The notes under the pieces: model-generated
Database searches by the model: none
Told to the model about the DNA's origin: nothing
The model's input: only the letters and a program-made list of their open reading frames with translations
Made by a program: the position numbers and the translations under genes
In this document: piece after piece, positions 1-9,374 of the stretch
Position numbering within the stretch: the stretch's first letter is position 1
Layout of the letters: every line of letters begins with the position of its first letter
Origin: an uncultured Paraprevotella sp.
Lineage (GTDB): Bacteria > Bacteroidota > Bacteroidia > Bacteroidales > Bacteroidaceae
Assembly (NCBI GenBank): GCA_944320765.1
Contig: CALUIS010000014.1
Location: 1 to 64,000, forward strand
DNA length: 64,000 nt
Direction: 5' to 3'

Positions 1-68
1 ACAGAGAAGTTAAGCCCGCCCTCGCCGATGGTACTGCCCGCAAGGCGGGAGAGTAGGTAGCCGCCCCT
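1..68 (+). rRNA. 5S rRNA, 3' portion
   Basis: The window opens inside a 5S rRNA. The conserved GAAGTTAAGCCC segment, the GATGGTACTGC segment and the GGGAGAGTAGGT closing segment follow in the right order. The 5' part is cut off by the window edge. The exact 3' end is judged by pairing and is good to a few bases. It implies an rRNA operon immediately upstream. Confidence 0.9.
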
Positions 69-78
69 TTTAGAGAGG

Positions 79-117
79 GTCCCCCTTCCCGCAGGCGCGG
101 GGAGGGGGACTTTTTTT
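79..117 (+). terminator. Rho-independent terminator of the rRNA operon
   Basis: A 14-bp GC-rich stem starts with GTCCCCC and closes with GGGGGAC around a 4-nt loop. Seven T residues follow at 111-117. It lies about 10 nt after the 5S end. Confidence 0.9.
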
Positions 118-189
118 CGTGCCGTGTCCACGATTGCTCCGCCTTGCAGGGGATTTGTTTGTTTGAGATGTGAAAAAAAACATTGTTTT

Positions 190-220
190 TTTGATTTTGT
201 TAAATTTGTTATTACATTTG
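190..220 (+). promoter_or_regulatory. Bacteroidota-type promoter for the secreted protein gene at 283
   Basis: A TTTG box at 190-193 is separated by 19 bases from TACATTTG at 213-220, matching the TTTG-N19-21-TAnnTTTG pattern of this phylum. The expected transcription start is about 55 bases before the ATG at 283. The surrounding 118-189 region is AT-rich and shows nothing else. Confidence 0.6.
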
Positions 221-282
221 CAGCGGAAGCCAGTGTAAAAGCTGGTCGAGAACTGATACATTAACCTATTAAGAATTAACTT

Positions 283-3200
283 ATGAAGAAAAGCTTACTT
301 AGTTTAGGCGCATTCTTGCTCGCGGTCTCGGGCTGGGCGCAAGCTTGGCAGGACGTGACGGAAACGTACGTCAAGAATGCCGGAATGAGCGAGAGCGCGG
401 ATTCGCAAACCGCGTGGACCATGGAGGGCTTGACCGACAACGGCCCAAAGGACGGTTACAACATTTATGGATTTTATTCCGGTTGGGGTTCGGTGGAGCG
501 GACTGCCGGAAGTATGGCGCAGGAAATCACATTGCCCGCAGGTTATTACAAGCTGACCGGATATGGCTTCTTCCGCGACGGTGTGGCTTTCAATACGAAT
601 CCTACGGTCTCTTTGGGGTATATGTTTGCAGGTGAAAGGTCGGTCTTATTGCCTACCTTGGGCAGTGTGGAAGGACTTTCTTCTTATGCCAATGATTTTC
701 CCGGAGGTTCTGCTGCGTTCTACGACCAAAACTTGTATTTGAATGAATTGGAATTCACGGTGCCGGAAGAAGGCAACATTTCCATTGGTTACCGGTGTAC
801 CTTTGAGCGCAAACAATCTTGGATGTTGGTCGGTGAGATGACTTTGTGCCAAGCTTCTAACTATGCTGATATTTTTGCTGAGAAGAAAGCAGATTTGGAG
901 GCTTTGGCTCAGGAATTTGAAGGTATTACCGTTTATCCGAAATCCATTGAGGATGCGTTGAAGAACGGTGAGACTGTCATGTCCGGCACCGATAAGGGGG
1001 CGCAGGGCGAAATGCTGGTTGGCTTGGTGGATTTGTCCCATACGGCGAAGGCCATATTGCCCAAAGCTAAGGAGTTGAACGGGCTTATCGCCACTTGCAC
1101 TTCCCTGATGGACAATACCACGGAGAAAGTAGAAGGAGCGAAAAAATCCTTGGAGACCGGCCTGACACTTGTCAAGGCGATGTCGGAAAGCATTGAAACC
1201 GTCGAGGATTTGGACGGGAAAATAGAACAGGTGGAAGGCTTGCGCCAGGAATATATCCTGCAGGCTCTTCCCGCCGAGGGCGAGACTTTGGACTATACCT
1301 TCCTGATTGACGGCATCGGCAACAGCACCAGCGGATGGGTGAACTTGTTCACAGGATTTAACGGGAACTACCAGTACAATGGTTCCGCTACCAACAAGAA
1401 CAACGGCGAGCTTCAGAAGACCGGCTATATCGAGGCTTGGAACAATAATGTGAAATTCACGGGAACGCTGACTTATACGGCCACAGAGCTTCCTATCGGG
1501 CGTTATAACATCTCTGCCTATACGTTCCAGGCCGCGAATGACACGGTGATGTTCTTTGCCAATGACAAGTCTGTGGAGATGAGCCATGAGACGGACCTTT
1601 ATACCTTGTCGGAAGTGAAGGATGTGGCCGTGAACGGCACTTTGTCCTTGGGGCTTGACATGAGCGATACCGCTACATGGACAGGTATCACCAATATCCG
1701 GCTGGAATATGTGGGGCAGTTGGATGCCGCCACTACCTATGCTGCTTACCAGAGTGCTTATTATCAGTTGGAGAGCTATACATACGGCACGCTCAACACG
1801 GCACTTACAGAGGACGTGAAGGCGGTGCTGGATGCCAACAAGGATGTGGCCCAGGATGATGTCACAGCCTTGGAACTCGCTTATAAGGCGTTGATTGAAA
1901 AGGCAAAGGAAATCCAACCGCTGGCAGAGTTGTATGCCGGGGTGAAAGAGGCTTATGATGCCGCTGTGGCGGAGGCCGAGAACTCAACAGAGACGGTGGA
2001 GGGCGCGAAAGCGACATTTGAAGGTGTGCTGGAAGCCCAAGGCGAGACTTTGGACGTCGCTGCTACGGCCGAGGAGCTGGAGGCCGTGGCCGAGGCTGTG
2101 GAGACCGCCCGCCAGGCTTACGTGGCCAACGCCAAACCGAACCGCAGCCACTCGTTGGACTACACGTTCAAGATTGAGAACGCCTCGTTCGAGAGCGGGG
2201 AGCTTGCCCCGTGGACGGCTACGTCAGCGAATGACACCGGCGTGAAGAAGAATGCGGAAGCCAACTATAACGTCACCAATGCTGACGGAGACTATATCTT
2301 CAACACTTGGGGCGGCACCAGCGAGAAGGACGTGCAGCAGACCGTGACCGGGCTTCCCGCCGGTGTGTATTCCCTGACGGTGCTGGTGGCTACGGACGCC
2401 AACCTGAAAGTGGCTGTTACGGCCGGTTCGGTGACGGATACGATGACGGTAGCCAATGACAAGACATACGGTGAAGACTTCACCGTTGAGCGTGCCACTG
2501 TAGGTGAAGACGGCGAATTGCTGATAAAAGTATCTTCTACAGACTGGTTCAAGGTGGACAACTTCCGTCTGACCCGCGTGTCCGAGGAATATGATGAAGT
2601 GAAGCTGACTTCCATCAGTCCGGCTACGGAGGATGACCTTACAGACGGCATCACCGAATTCATCCTGACGTTCGACCAGGATGTCACACTGAATGAGGGC
2701 GAAGACGCTCCGGTGGTTTCGCTGATGAGGAATATCCTGACACCGAGTGCAGTGGAAGGCGCGGCAAACCAGATCAAGCTTACCCCGGCAGAACCTGTTA
2801 CGGCAGCCGGCAGTTATGTGCTGATGATTCCCGAACTGCTCGTGCTTGACGCGGACGGCAACTATAACGCCGACACGACTTTTGTCTATACGGTGCCGGA
2901 GAAGGTCATCGATACGGAGACTTATGAGTATGTGAGCGTGAATCCGGCAGAAGGCAAGGTGGAATCCTTGAAGGACATCGAGATTACTTTCGCTGAAGGC
3001 TCTTATGCCTTTATCGATTGGTTGGTGGAGGAGCAGCCTTACCTGCTGAATACGACCACTCAGGAGCAGATCGGGGTGTTTTTGGAGTCCGTATCCTTGG
3101 ACTTTGTGACAGACCTGAACAAGATTCGTGCCGTGGTGGCCGAGGAAGTGACGGAAGAGGGAGCGTATACGTTGGTGATTCCGGCCAGACTCATATTCAA

Positions 3201-3435
3201 GGGGAACGATGAGTGGGGTAGCAGTGTTGTCGACTATGCGCCTGAAATCCGCATCAACTATACCATCGGTGAAGACGAGGGTGACGGCATCGACGCCATC
3301 CTGGCCGAAGGCGGCACGGTGGATGTCTACACGGTAAGCGGCGTGCTGGTGAAGAAGGATGCCGGTGCGGCTGACCTGAAGAGCCTGAAGAAGGGCATTT
3401 ATATCATCAACGGCAAGAAGATGGCAGTGAAATAA
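283..3435 (+). CDS. Large secreted multidomain protein, putative type IX cargo
   Basis: This 1050-residue protein starts with a signal peptide (MKKSLLSLGAFLLAVSGWAQ). Beta-rich, carbohydrate-binding-like segments lie at about 40-190, 335-480 and 625-770; each carries a phrase of the form LPAGxYxLT. Helical stretches resembling FIVAR-type linkers lie between them. Two Ig-like units resembling Big_5 follow at about 775-875 and 880-1000. The last 45 residues, with VDVYTVSG and KGIYIINGKK, look like a short type IX secretion signal. No catalytic motif is recognisable. Function is unknown; surface adhesion or glycan binding is an inference. It has its own promoter and terminator, so it is probably monocistronic. 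The C-terminus closely resembles that of the protein at 18529-22722. Confidence 0.8.
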   Translation: MKKSLLSLGAFLLAVSGWAQAWQDVTETYVKNAGMSESADSQTAWTMEGLTDNGPKDGYNIYGFYSGWGSVERTAGSMAQEITLPAGYYKLTGYGFFRDGVAFNTNPTVSLGYMFAGERSVLLPTLGSVEGLSSYANDFPGGSAAFYDQNLYLNELEFTVPEEGNISIGYRCTFERKQSWMLVGEMTLCQASNYADIFAEKKADLEALAQEFEGITVYPKSIEDALKNGETVMSGTDKGAQGEMLVGLVDLSHTAKAILPKAKELNGLIATCTSLMDNTTEKVEGAKKSLETGLTLVKAMSESIETVEDLDGKIEQVEGLRQEYILQALPAEGETLDYTFLIDGIGNSTSGWVNLFTGFNGNYQYNGSATNKNNGELQKTGYIEAWNNNVKFTGTLTYTATELPIGRYNISAYTFQAANDTVMFFANDKSVEMSHETDLYTLSEVKDVAVNGTLSLGLDMSDTATWTGITNIRLEYVGQLDAATTYAAYQSAYYQLESYTYGTLNTALTEDVKAVLDANKDVAQDDVTALELAYKALIEKAKEIQPLAELYAGVKEAYDAAVAEAENSTETVEGAKATFEGVLEAQGETLDVAATAEELEAVAEAVETARQAYVANAKPNRSHSLDYTFKIENASFESGELAPWTATSANDTGVKKNAEANYNVTNADGDYIFNTWGGTSEKDVQQTVTGLPAGVYSLTVLVATDANLKVAVTAGSVTDTMTVANDKTYGEDFTVERATVGEDGELLIKVSSTDWFKVDNFRLTRVSEEYDEVKLTSISPATEDDLTDGITEFILTFDQDVTLNEGEDAPVVSLMRNILTPSAVEGAANQIKLTPAEPVTAAGSYVLMIPELLVLDADGNYNADTTFVYTVPEKVIDTETYEYVSVNPAEGKVESLKDIEITFAEGSYAFIDWLVEEQPYLLNTTTQEQIGVFLESVSLDFVTDLNKIRAVVAEEVTEEGAYTLVIPARLIFKGNDEWGSSVVDYAPEIRINYTIGEDEGDGIDAILAEGGTVDVYTVSGVLVKKDAGAADLKSLKKGIYIINGKKMAVK

Positions 3436-3460
3436 TGTAGATGCGTTAATAGGATAGAGA

Positions 3461-3495
3461 GGCGGGCGTGCTGTACGGACAGTGTGCCCGCCTTT
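3461..3495 (+). terminator. Terminator of the secreted protein gene
   Basis: A hairpin with arms GGCGGGC and GCCCGCC surrounds a short loop and is followed by TTTATATTTAT. It lies 25 bases after the stop codon. The T-tract is broken, so termination strength is uncertain. Confidence 0.6.
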
Positions 3496-3579
3496 ATATT
3501 TATAGGTGCGAGCGGGAGCGGAAGGCAATAAACCGGGCGTTTCCGCGTTCTTGGTAAAAGGACTTAAAAGAGTGGCGCG

Positions 3580-4758
3580 ATGCAGTGGTACGACCGGATG
3601 AGGCAAATCAAGTTTTTGTTGGTGGCCATGGCGATGGTGATTGCCATGGGGTCGCTGATTGTGTCCCATTCCCTGGTGCGCGACCTTGCCGCCGGGGAGC
3701 ATCAGAACATGGAGGTGTGGGCGGAAGCCATGCGCACGCTGAACAACGCCGATGAAAACACGGATGTCACCTTGGTGTTGAGGGTGCTGAACGGCAACCA
3801 TACGATTCCCGTCATCGTGCAGTATAAGTCGGGCGAAATACAGAGTTTCCGCAACCTGCGGCTGAAGGCGGGGAGCGAGGCCGACACGTTGAGGGCCGTG
3901 AGGCGGATGGCGGAAGAGATGCGCCAGGAAGGGCGGGTCATCCGGGTTTATATGGACGGGGAGGCTGCCGGTGCCGCCGGCCGGGACTATATGGAGATTT
4001 GTTATGACGACTCCATCATGCTGAAGCGCCTGTCTTCCTATCCTTACATCCAGCTGAGTGTCGTGCTGATTTTCGTCGCGGTGGCTATTTTTGCCTTGCT
4101 GAGTTCGAAAAAGGCGGAGCAGAACAGGGTCTGGGTCGGACTTTCCAAGGAGACGGCCCACCAGTTGGGGACTCCCATCTCGTCTTTGATGGCCTGGGTG
4201 GAAATCCTGAAAGAGACTTATCCCAAGGACGGACTGATACCGGAGATGGACAAGGACGTGAAGCGTCTGGAGATGATTGCGGAGCGGTTCTCGAAAATCG
4301 GCTCCCTGCCGGAGTTGCGCGAGGAGCCGCTGGATGCCGTCATCGGCCATGTGGTAGACTATATTTCCCGGCGCACGTCCAATAAGGTAAGCCTGCGCCG
4401 CGAGTTGCCGGACACGTCCCTGAAAGTCCATATATGCGCCCCGCTGTTCGAGTGGGTCGTGGAGAACCTGTGCAAGAACGCGATGGATGCCATGGACGGG
4501 CAGGGCAGCATTACGATTGCGGCGTTCGAGGAGGCAGGGAAAGTGGTGGTGGAGGTGACGGATACGGGCAAGGGCATCCCGAAGAACCATTTCCAGACCG
4601 TGTTCAGTCCCGGGTTCACCACCAAGAAGAGGGGGTGGGGGCTGGGCCTGTCCTTGGCCAAGCGCATCGTGGAGGAGTACCATAAGGGCCGCATCTTCGT
4701 GAAGCGGTCGGAAATGGGTGTGGGTACGACCTTCAGGATGGAGCTGAAAAAGTATTAA
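3580..4758 (+). CDS. Orphan sensor histidine kinase
   Basis: This 392-residue inner-membrane kinase has transmembrane segments at about 9-31 and 152-172 flanking a sensor region of about 120 residues. The phosphoacceptor box is HQLGTP with His194. The N box ENLCKNAMDAM (about 294), the G1 box DTGKGI (about 328) and the G2 box GWGLGLSLA (about 352) form a complete HATPase domain. No HAMP, receiver or response-regulator gene is nearby, so its partner must be encoded elsewhere. The signal sensed is unknown. An alternative start at Met7 (3598) would give a more typical short N-terminus before the first membrane segment. No clear TAnnTTTG box was seen in the 144-base gap upstream. Confidence 0.85.
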   Translation: MQWYDRMRQIKFLLVAMAMVIAMGSLIVSHSLVRDLAAGEHQNMEVWAEAMRTLNNADENTDVTLVLRVLNGNHTIPVIVQYKSGEIQSFRNLRLKAGSEADTLRAVRRMAEEMRQEGRVIRVYMDGEAAGAAGRDYMEICYDDSIMLKRLSSYPYIQLSVVLIFVAVAIFALLSSKKAEQNRVWVGLSKETAHQLGTPISSLMAWVEILKETYPKDGLIPEMDKDVKRLEMIAERFSKIGSLPELREEPLDAVIGHVVDYISRRTSNKVSLRRELPDTSLKVHICAPLFEWVVENLCKNAMDAMDGQGSITIAAFEEAGKVVVEVTDTGKGIPKNHFQTVFSPGFTTKKRGWGLGLSLAKRIVEEYHKGRIFVKRSEMGVGTTFRMELKKY

Positions 4759-4782
4759 AAAAGAAGATTTTTGTGCTTTTTC

Positions 4783-4814
4783 TTGTGCCTCTCGCTTATT
4801 TTTTTGTAAATTTG
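4783..4814 (+). promoter_or_regulatory. Promoter of the DUF177-rpmF unit
   Basis: TTG at 4783-4785, 21 bases, then TAAATTTG at 4807-4814. The ATG of the next gene begins only 9 bases after the -7 box, so the mRNA would have almost no 5' leader. Confidence 0.55.
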
Positions 4815-4822
4815 CAACCCAA

Positions 4823-5374
4823 ATGAACGCCCTTGACAGCTATACGGTGGATTTGACTTGTATGCGGACTGATAGCATGAAGTATCAGTTCAAGTTGGGC
4901 CATGCTTTCTTTGAGGCTGTCGGCGGGACCTTGATTAGGGGTGGCGATGCGGACGCGGCCTTGGAAGTCCGGCGGACGGAAGAGGGCTATGCGTTCGACT
5001 TCCATATCAAAGGTACGGTGCAGGTGCCGTGCGACCGCTGTCTGGACGACATGGCCGTGGCGGTTGATACGGAACGCACGCTGGCGGTGAAATTGGGGGA
5101 GGAATATGTGGACGACGGTGATGCCGTCACGCTTTCCCGTGAGGATGCCGTGATGAATGTGGCGTGGATCATGTATGAATACGTGGCGTTGGAAGTGCCT
5201 TTGGTCCATGTGCATGAGCCGGGGCAGTGCAATGCAGGCATGATGGAAGTCCTGGCCGAACATTTGGTGGACCCCCCGGAAGGGCAAGGCCGCAAGGAAG
5301 ACGGAAAGGACGGGGAGGAGAAACCGGCGGACCCGCGTTGGGACAAATTGAGAGAAATGTTGGATAATAATTAA
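4823..5374 (+). CDS. DUF177 (YceD-like) protein
   Basis: This 183-residue protein matches the DUF177/YceD family, whose members are linked to accumulation of large-subunit rRNA and are usually encoded next to rpmF. The characteristic VPCDRCLDDM motif lies near residues 69-78, and a second Cys follows in PGQCN near residue 137. The C-terminal 35 residues are charged and probably disordered. It is followed 13 bases later by rpmF, the classic pairing, and the two are surely co-transcribed. The start is supported by family-like sequence right from MNALDSYTVDL, although the promoter box leaves almost no leader. Confidence 0.85.
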   Translation: MNALDSYTVDLTCMRTDSMKYQFKLGHAFFEAVGGTLIRGGDADAALEVRRTEEGYAFDFHIKGTVQVPCDRCLDDMAVAVDTERTLAVKLGEEYVDDGDAVTLSREDAVMNVAWIMYEYVALEVPLVHVHEPGQCNAGMMEVLAEHLVDPPEGQGRKEDGKDGEEKPADPRWDKLREMLDNN

Positions 5375-5387
5375 AATACTTAAGAAA

Positions 5388-5573
5388 ATGGCACATCCTA
5401 AAAGAAGACAATCAAAGACAAGAACCCGCAAGAGAAGAACTCATGATAAGGCAGTAGCGCCGACGCTGGCAATTTGCCCGAATTGCGGTGCTTTCCACAT
5501 TTACCACACGGTATGCCCTACTTGCGGTTATTACAGAGGTAAGGTGGCTATCGAGAAAGAGGCTGCGGTTTAA
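5388..5573 (+). CDS. rpmF: 50S ribosomal protein L32
   Basis: This 61-residue protein has the L32 N-terminus MAHPKRRQSKTRTRKRRTH and a zinc-ribbon made of Cys30/Cys33 (CPNC) and Cys43/Cys46 (CPTC). Length and motif spacing are those of zinc-type L32. It is a structural component of the large ribosomal subunit. It lies directly after the DUF177 gene and ends at a terminator. Its presence in two-CxxC form means ribosome zinc demand includes L32 here. Confidence 0.97.
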   Translation: MAHPKRRQSKTRTRKRRTHDKAVAPTLAICPNCGAFHIYHTVCPTCGYYRGKVAIEKEAAV

Positions 5574-5590
5574 TTTGAAGCAAGGAAGTA

Positions 5591-5636
5591 TAGCCAGAGA
5601 GTTTACTACGGTATGATTCTCCGGCTACTTTTTTTT
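5591..5636 (+). terminator. Terminator after rpmF
   Basis: The arms TAGCCAGAGA (5591-5600) and TCTCCGGCTA (5618-5627) pair with one mismatch. They are followed by C and a run of eight or nine T residues. Confidence 0.8.
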
Positions 5637-5652
5637 AGAAAGTGGATTCAGA

Positions 5653-6657
5653 ATGGAGAAAATAAATGCAGTAATCACCGGTGTGGGCGGTTACATTCCT
5701 GAGTATGTCCTGAACAACGACGAGTTGTCGCGGATGGTGGATACGAACGACGAGTGGATCATGACCCGTATCGGGGTGAAGGAAAGGCGTATCCTGAACG
5801 AGGAGGGGCTGGGCACGAGCTACATGGCCCGCAAGGCCGCAAAGCAGTTGTTGCAGAAGACGGGCGTGAACCCGGACGAGATCGACTGCGTGATGGTGGC
5901 CACCTCCACGCCGGATTATCATTTCCCTTCCGTGGCTTCCATCGTCATCGGCAAGCTGGGGCTGACGAACGCTTTCGCTTACGACCTGCAGGCCGCCTGC
6001 AGCGGTTTCCTGTTCGCGATGGACACGGCTTCCGCCCTCATCGAGTGCGGGCGTTACAAGAAAATCATTGTCATCGGCGCGGACAAGATGTCGTCCATGG
6101 TGGACTATACCGACCGTGCCACTTGCCCCATCTTCGGTGACGGGGCCGCCGCGGTGCTGGTGGAGCCGACGACGGAGGACCTGGGCTGGAAGGACGCTTA
6201 TTTGCGTACGGACGGAAAGGGCCTGCCTTTCTTGTGCATGAAGGCCGGGGGCTCGGCCTGTCCGCCTTCTTACTTCACCATCGACCATCGCCTGCACTAT
6301 CTCCACCAGGAAGGCCGCACGGTGTTCAAGTTCGCCGTGACCAACATGAGCGACGCTTCCGCCCTGATTGCCGAGCGCAACGGGCTGACAAAGGACAACA
6401 TCGCCTGGGTGATTCCCCACCAGGCCAACGTGCGCATCATCGAGGCCGTGGCGCACCGCCTGGAGCTCCCGATGGAGAAGGTGATGCTGAACATCCAGCG
6501 TTACGGCAACACGAGCGCGGCAACCCTGCCGTTGGCCTTGTGGGACTACGAATCGCAGCTGAAGAAGGGGGACAACCTGATCTTCACGGCTTTCGGCGCA
6601 GGCTTCACCTGGGGCGCGGCCTACATGAAGTGGGGCTACGACGGTGCGGAGAAGTAA
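5653..6657 (+). CDS. fabH: 3-oxoacyl-ACP synthase III
   Basis: This 334-residue KAS III condenses acetyl-CoA with malonyl-ACP to start type II fatty acid synthesis in the cytosol. The catalytic triad is visible: Cys116 in QAACSGF, His256 in IPHQAN and Asn286 in RYGNTSA. The length is that of the family. It sits between two terminators (5591-5636 and 6694-6724), but the TAnnTTTG box for it is not obvious in the short gap. The order rpmF-fabH is a widely conserved neighbourhood tying ribosome and lipid synthesis. Confidence 0.97.
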   Translation: MEKINAVITGVGGYIPEYVLNNDELSRMVDTNDEWIMTRIGVKERRILNEEGLGTSYMARKAAKQLLQKTGVNPDEIDCVMVATSTPDYHFPSVASIVIGKLGLTNAFAYDLQAACSGFLFAMDTASALIECGRYKKIIVIGADKMSSMVDYTDRATCPIFGDGAAAVLVEPTTEDLGWKDAYLRTDGKGLPFLCMKAGGSACPPSYFTIDHRLHYLHQEGRTVFKFAVTNMSDASALIAERNGLTKDNIAWVIPHQANVRIIEAVAHRLELPMEKVMLNIQRYGNTSAATLPLALWDYESQLKKGDNLIFTAFGAGFTWGAAYMKWGYDGAEK

Positions 6658-6693
6658 GCGAGTGGATTTTCTTTTCAAATGACACATTTAAAG

Positions 6694-6724
6694 AACGCAT
6701 CCGTTTTCAAGATGCGTTTTTTTA
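6694..6724 (+). terminator. Terminator after fabH
   Basis: Arms AACGCATC (6694-6701) and GATGCGTT (6711-6718) pair perfectly, followed by a T run to 6724. It ends 18 bases before the era start codon. Confidence 0.8.
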
Positions 6725-6742
6725 TTCAAACAAGGGACAATT

Positions 6743-7627
6743 ATGGCACATAAAGCTGGCTTTGTGAACATCGTGGGCAATCCGAACGTGGGCAAGTCCA
6801 CCCTGATGAACCTGTTGGTGGGGGAGCGCATCTCCATCGCGACTTTCAAGGCGCAGACCACGCGCCACCGCATCATGGGTATCCTGAACACGGACGACAT
6901 GCAAATCTGCTTCTCGGACACCCCCGGGGTGCTGAAGCCGAATTACAAGCTGCAGGAGTCCATGCTGAGCTTCTCGGAGTCCGCCTTGCAGGATGCCGAC
7001 GTGCTGCTTTACGTGACGGACATGGTGGAGAAGCCGGACAAGAACGCGGACTTCCTGGAGAAGGTGTCCAAGATGGATGTGCCGGTGCTGGTGCTGATCA
7101 ACAAGATAGACCTGAGCAACCAGCAGGACCTGGCCGCCAAGGTGGAGGCCTGGCACGAGGCGCTGCCGAAAGCGGAAATCATCCCGATTTCCGCCTTGTG
7201 CAAGTTCAACGTCGACACGGTGCTGAAGCGCATCAAGGAGCTGTTGCCGGACTCGCCGCCGTATTTTGAGAAGGACCAGTGGACGGACAAGCCGGCCCGC
7301 TTCTTCGTGGCGGAAATCATCCGGGAGAAAATCCTGCTGTACTATGACAAGGAGATTCCCTATTCAGTGGAAGTCGTGGTGGAGCGGTTCAAGGAAGAAG
7401 CCAAGTCCATCCACATCAACGTGGTCATCTATGTGGAGCGCGACTCGCAGAAGGGGATTATCATCGGCCACCGTGGCGTGGCACTGAAGAAGGTGGCCAC
7501 GGAGGCCCGCAAGTCCCTGGAACGGTTCTTCGGCAAGAGCATCTACCTGGAGACCTACGTCAAGGTGGACAAGGACTGGAGAAGCTCGGACCGGGAACTG
7601 AAAAACTTTGGTTACAAACTGGATTAA
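6743..7627 (+). CDS. era: GTPase Era
   Basis: This 294-residue protein has the Era layout: a GTPase domain with G1 GNPNVGKST (about 12-20), G3 DTPG (about 59-62) and G4 NKID (about 119), followed by a C-terminal KH domain from about residue 200. Era binds the 3' end of 16S rRNA and helps mature the 30S subunit. It is followed 34 bases later by der, another ribosome-assembly GTPase, so the pair is probably co-transcribed. Confidence 0.96.
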   Translation: MAHKAGFVNIVGNPNVGKSTLMNLLVGERISIATFKAQTTRHRIMGILNTDDMQICFSDTPGVLKPNYKLQESMLSFSESALQDADVLLYVTDMVEKPDKNADFLEKVSKMDVPVLVLINKIDLSNQQDLAAKVEAWHEALPKAEIIPISALCKFNVDTVLKRIKELLPDSPPYFEKDQWTDKPARFFVAEIIREKILLYYDKEIPYSVEVVVERFKEEAKSIHINVVIYVERDSQKGIIIGHRGVALKKVATEARKSLERFFGKSIYLETYVKVDKDWRSSDRELKNFGYKLD

Positions 7628-7661
7628 GGAATCAGGCTGTGAAGCCGCAAACAATTGGATT

Positions 7662-8975
7662 ATGGGAAATATAGTGGCAATTGTCGGACGCCCGAACGTG
7701 GGGAAGTCCACACTTTTTAACCGCTTGACGCAGACGCGCCATGCGATTGTGAGCGATGAGGCAGGTACGACGCGCGACCGCCAGTATGGAAAGTCGGAAT
7801 GGGGGGGGCGCGAGTTCTCCGTCATAGACACCGGCGGATGGGTCGTCAATTCGGACGACATCTTCGAGGAGGAAATCCGCAAGCAGGTGTCGCTGGCGAC
7901 GGAAGAGGCCGATGTCATCCTGTTCCTGGTGGACGTGCGCAACGGCGTGACGGACCTGGACGAGGCGGTGGCCAATATCTTGCGCCGGACGAAGAAACCG
8001 GTGATATTGGTGGCCAACAAGGCTGACACGAACGATTTGCTTTATAGTGCGGCCGAGTTCTATTCTTTAGGCTTGGGCGACCCCTATTGCATCTCCGCCG
8101 CCACCGGTAGCGGGACGGGCGACTTGCTGGACCTGATCGTGTCCAAGTTTCCCAAGGCGGCGGACGACGAGGCGGACGAGGACATCCCCCGTTTCGCCGT
8201 GGTGGGACGCCCGAACGTGGGCAAGTCCAGCCTGATTAACTCCTTCATCGGGGAGGAACGCAACATCGTGACGGACATCGCCGGCACGACGCGTGACTCC
8301 ATCTATACCCGCTACACCAAGTTCGGGTTCGACTTCTACCTGGTGGACACGGCGGGCATCCGCCGCAAGAACAAGGTGAAGGAGGACCTGGAGTTCTATT
8401 CCGTGATGCGTTCCATCCGAGCGATAGAGAATTCGGACGTCTGCATCCTGATGCTGGACGCGGAGCGCGGCATCGAGGCGCAGGACCTGAACATCTTCCA
8501 GGTCATCCAGCGGAACAACAAGAGCATCGTGGTGGTGGTGAACAAGTGGGACCTGGTGGAGGGCAAGACCACGGCGGTGATGAACGAGTACGAGTATGCC
8601 ATCCGCAACCGCATGGCCCCGTTCGACGACTTCCCCATCATCTTCGCCTCCGCCCTGACCAAGCAGCGCATCTTCAAGGTGCTGGAGACCGCCAAGGAGG
8701 TCTACCTGAACCGCAAGAAGCGTGTGTCCACGGCGCGGCTGAACGAGGAGATGCTTCCTCTGATCGAGGCCTATCCGCCTCCTTCGCTGAAAGGCAAGTA
8801 CATCAAGATCAAGTACTGCATGCAGCTGCCGGACACGCAGATACCTTCGTTCGTGTTCTACGCCAACCTGCCGCAGTACGTGAAGGAGCCTTACCGCCGC
8901 TTCCTGGAGAACAAGATACGCGAGCGTTGGGACTTCAGCGGCACGCCCATCAACATCTTCATCCGGCAGAAATGA
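7662..8975 (+). CDS. der: GTPase Der (EngA)
   Basis: This 437-residue protein has the two tandem GTPase domains that define Der. Each has a GRPNVGKS Walker motif (about residues 8-15 and 182-189), DTGG or DTAG switch II motifs, and NKAD or NKWD G4 motifs. A KH-like domain closes it. It acts in 50S subunit assembly. The start at 7662 ([12 protein letters not shown]) is chosen because the family begins a few residues before the first GRPN. An in-frame ATG at 7608 lies inside era. The stop overlaps the ATG of the next gene (ATGA). Confidence 0.96.
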   Translation: MGNIVAIVGRPNVGKSTLFNRLTQTRHAIVSDEAGTTRDRQYGKSEWGGREFSVIDTGGWVVNSDDIFEEEIRKQVSLATEEADVILFLVDVRNGVTDLDEAVANILRRTKKPVILVANKADTNDLLYSAAEFYSLGLGDPYCISAATGSGTGDLLDLIVSKFPKAADDEADEDIPRFAVVGRPNVGKSSLINSFIGEERNIVTDIAGTTRDSIYTRYTKFGFDFYLVDTAGIRRKNKVKEDLEFYSVMRSIRAIENSDVCILMLDAERGIEAQDLNIFQVIQRNNKSIVVVVNKWDLVEGKTTAVMNEYEYAIRNRMAPFDDFPIIFASALTKQRIFKVLETAKEVYLNRKKRVSTARLNEEMLPLIEAYPPPSLKGKYIKIKYCMQLPDTQIPSFVFYANLPQYVKEPYRRFLENKIRERWDFSGTPINIFIRQK

Positions 8976-9361
8976 TGCGTAAGGCGTTTTGGATATGGGC
9001 CGTTCTGCTGTCCGTCCCTTTCTGGGTTTCGTGCGCGAAGGACGACCGGGGCGGGGCGGCCCGGGCGGCGGAGGCTTGTTACCGTCACCTGATAGAGGGG
9101 CGGTACGAGCAATACGTCGGGTGCATCGCCTACAGCGACAGCATGACGGAGGCTTACCGCAGCCAGATGGTGGACCTCGTGGCCCAGTATGCGGCCCGCG
9201 AGAAAGAGCTGCGGGGCGGCTTGGTGTCCGCCCGTGCGGTGGGGGACACCGTGTCGGGCGACGTGGCCAGCGTGTTCCTGGAAGTGACGTTCGGGGACAG
9301 TACCCGCGAGGAAGTCGCGCTCCCGATGGTGAAGTGCGGCGAGGTGTGGAAGATGCAGTAA
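8972..9361 (+). CDS. Small lipoprotein, NTF2/DUF4878-like
   Basis: This 129-residue protein starts inside the der stop codon (ATGATG at 8972-8977), indicating translational coupling. It has a lipoprotein signal with Cys at about 21 ([12 protein letters not shown]). The rest is one compact domain containing [12 protein letters not shown] and [18 protein letters not shown], resembling the NTF2-like DUF4878/DUF3887 lipoproteins common in this phylum. The function of that family is unknown. The family call is from pattern only. Confidence 0.75.
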   Translation: MMRKAFWIWAVLLSVPFWVSCAKDDRGGAARAAEACYRHLIEGRYEQYVGCIAYSDSMTEAYRSQMVDLVAQYAAREKELRGGLVSARAVGDTVSGDVASVFLEVTFGDSTREEVALPMVKCGEVWKMQ

Positions 9362-9374
9362 GTTCGGCATTCCG

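Noticed and set aside
2224..4683. An 819-codon open frame on the minus strand across the end of the secreted protein gene and the histidine kinase
   Set aside because: It overlaps two well-supported genes, has no recognisable domain and is His/Arg/Gln-rich, as expected for an antisense shadow of GC-rich coding DNA.
7608..7661. An upstream start for der
   Set aside because: The added 18 residues lie inside era and are not family-like.
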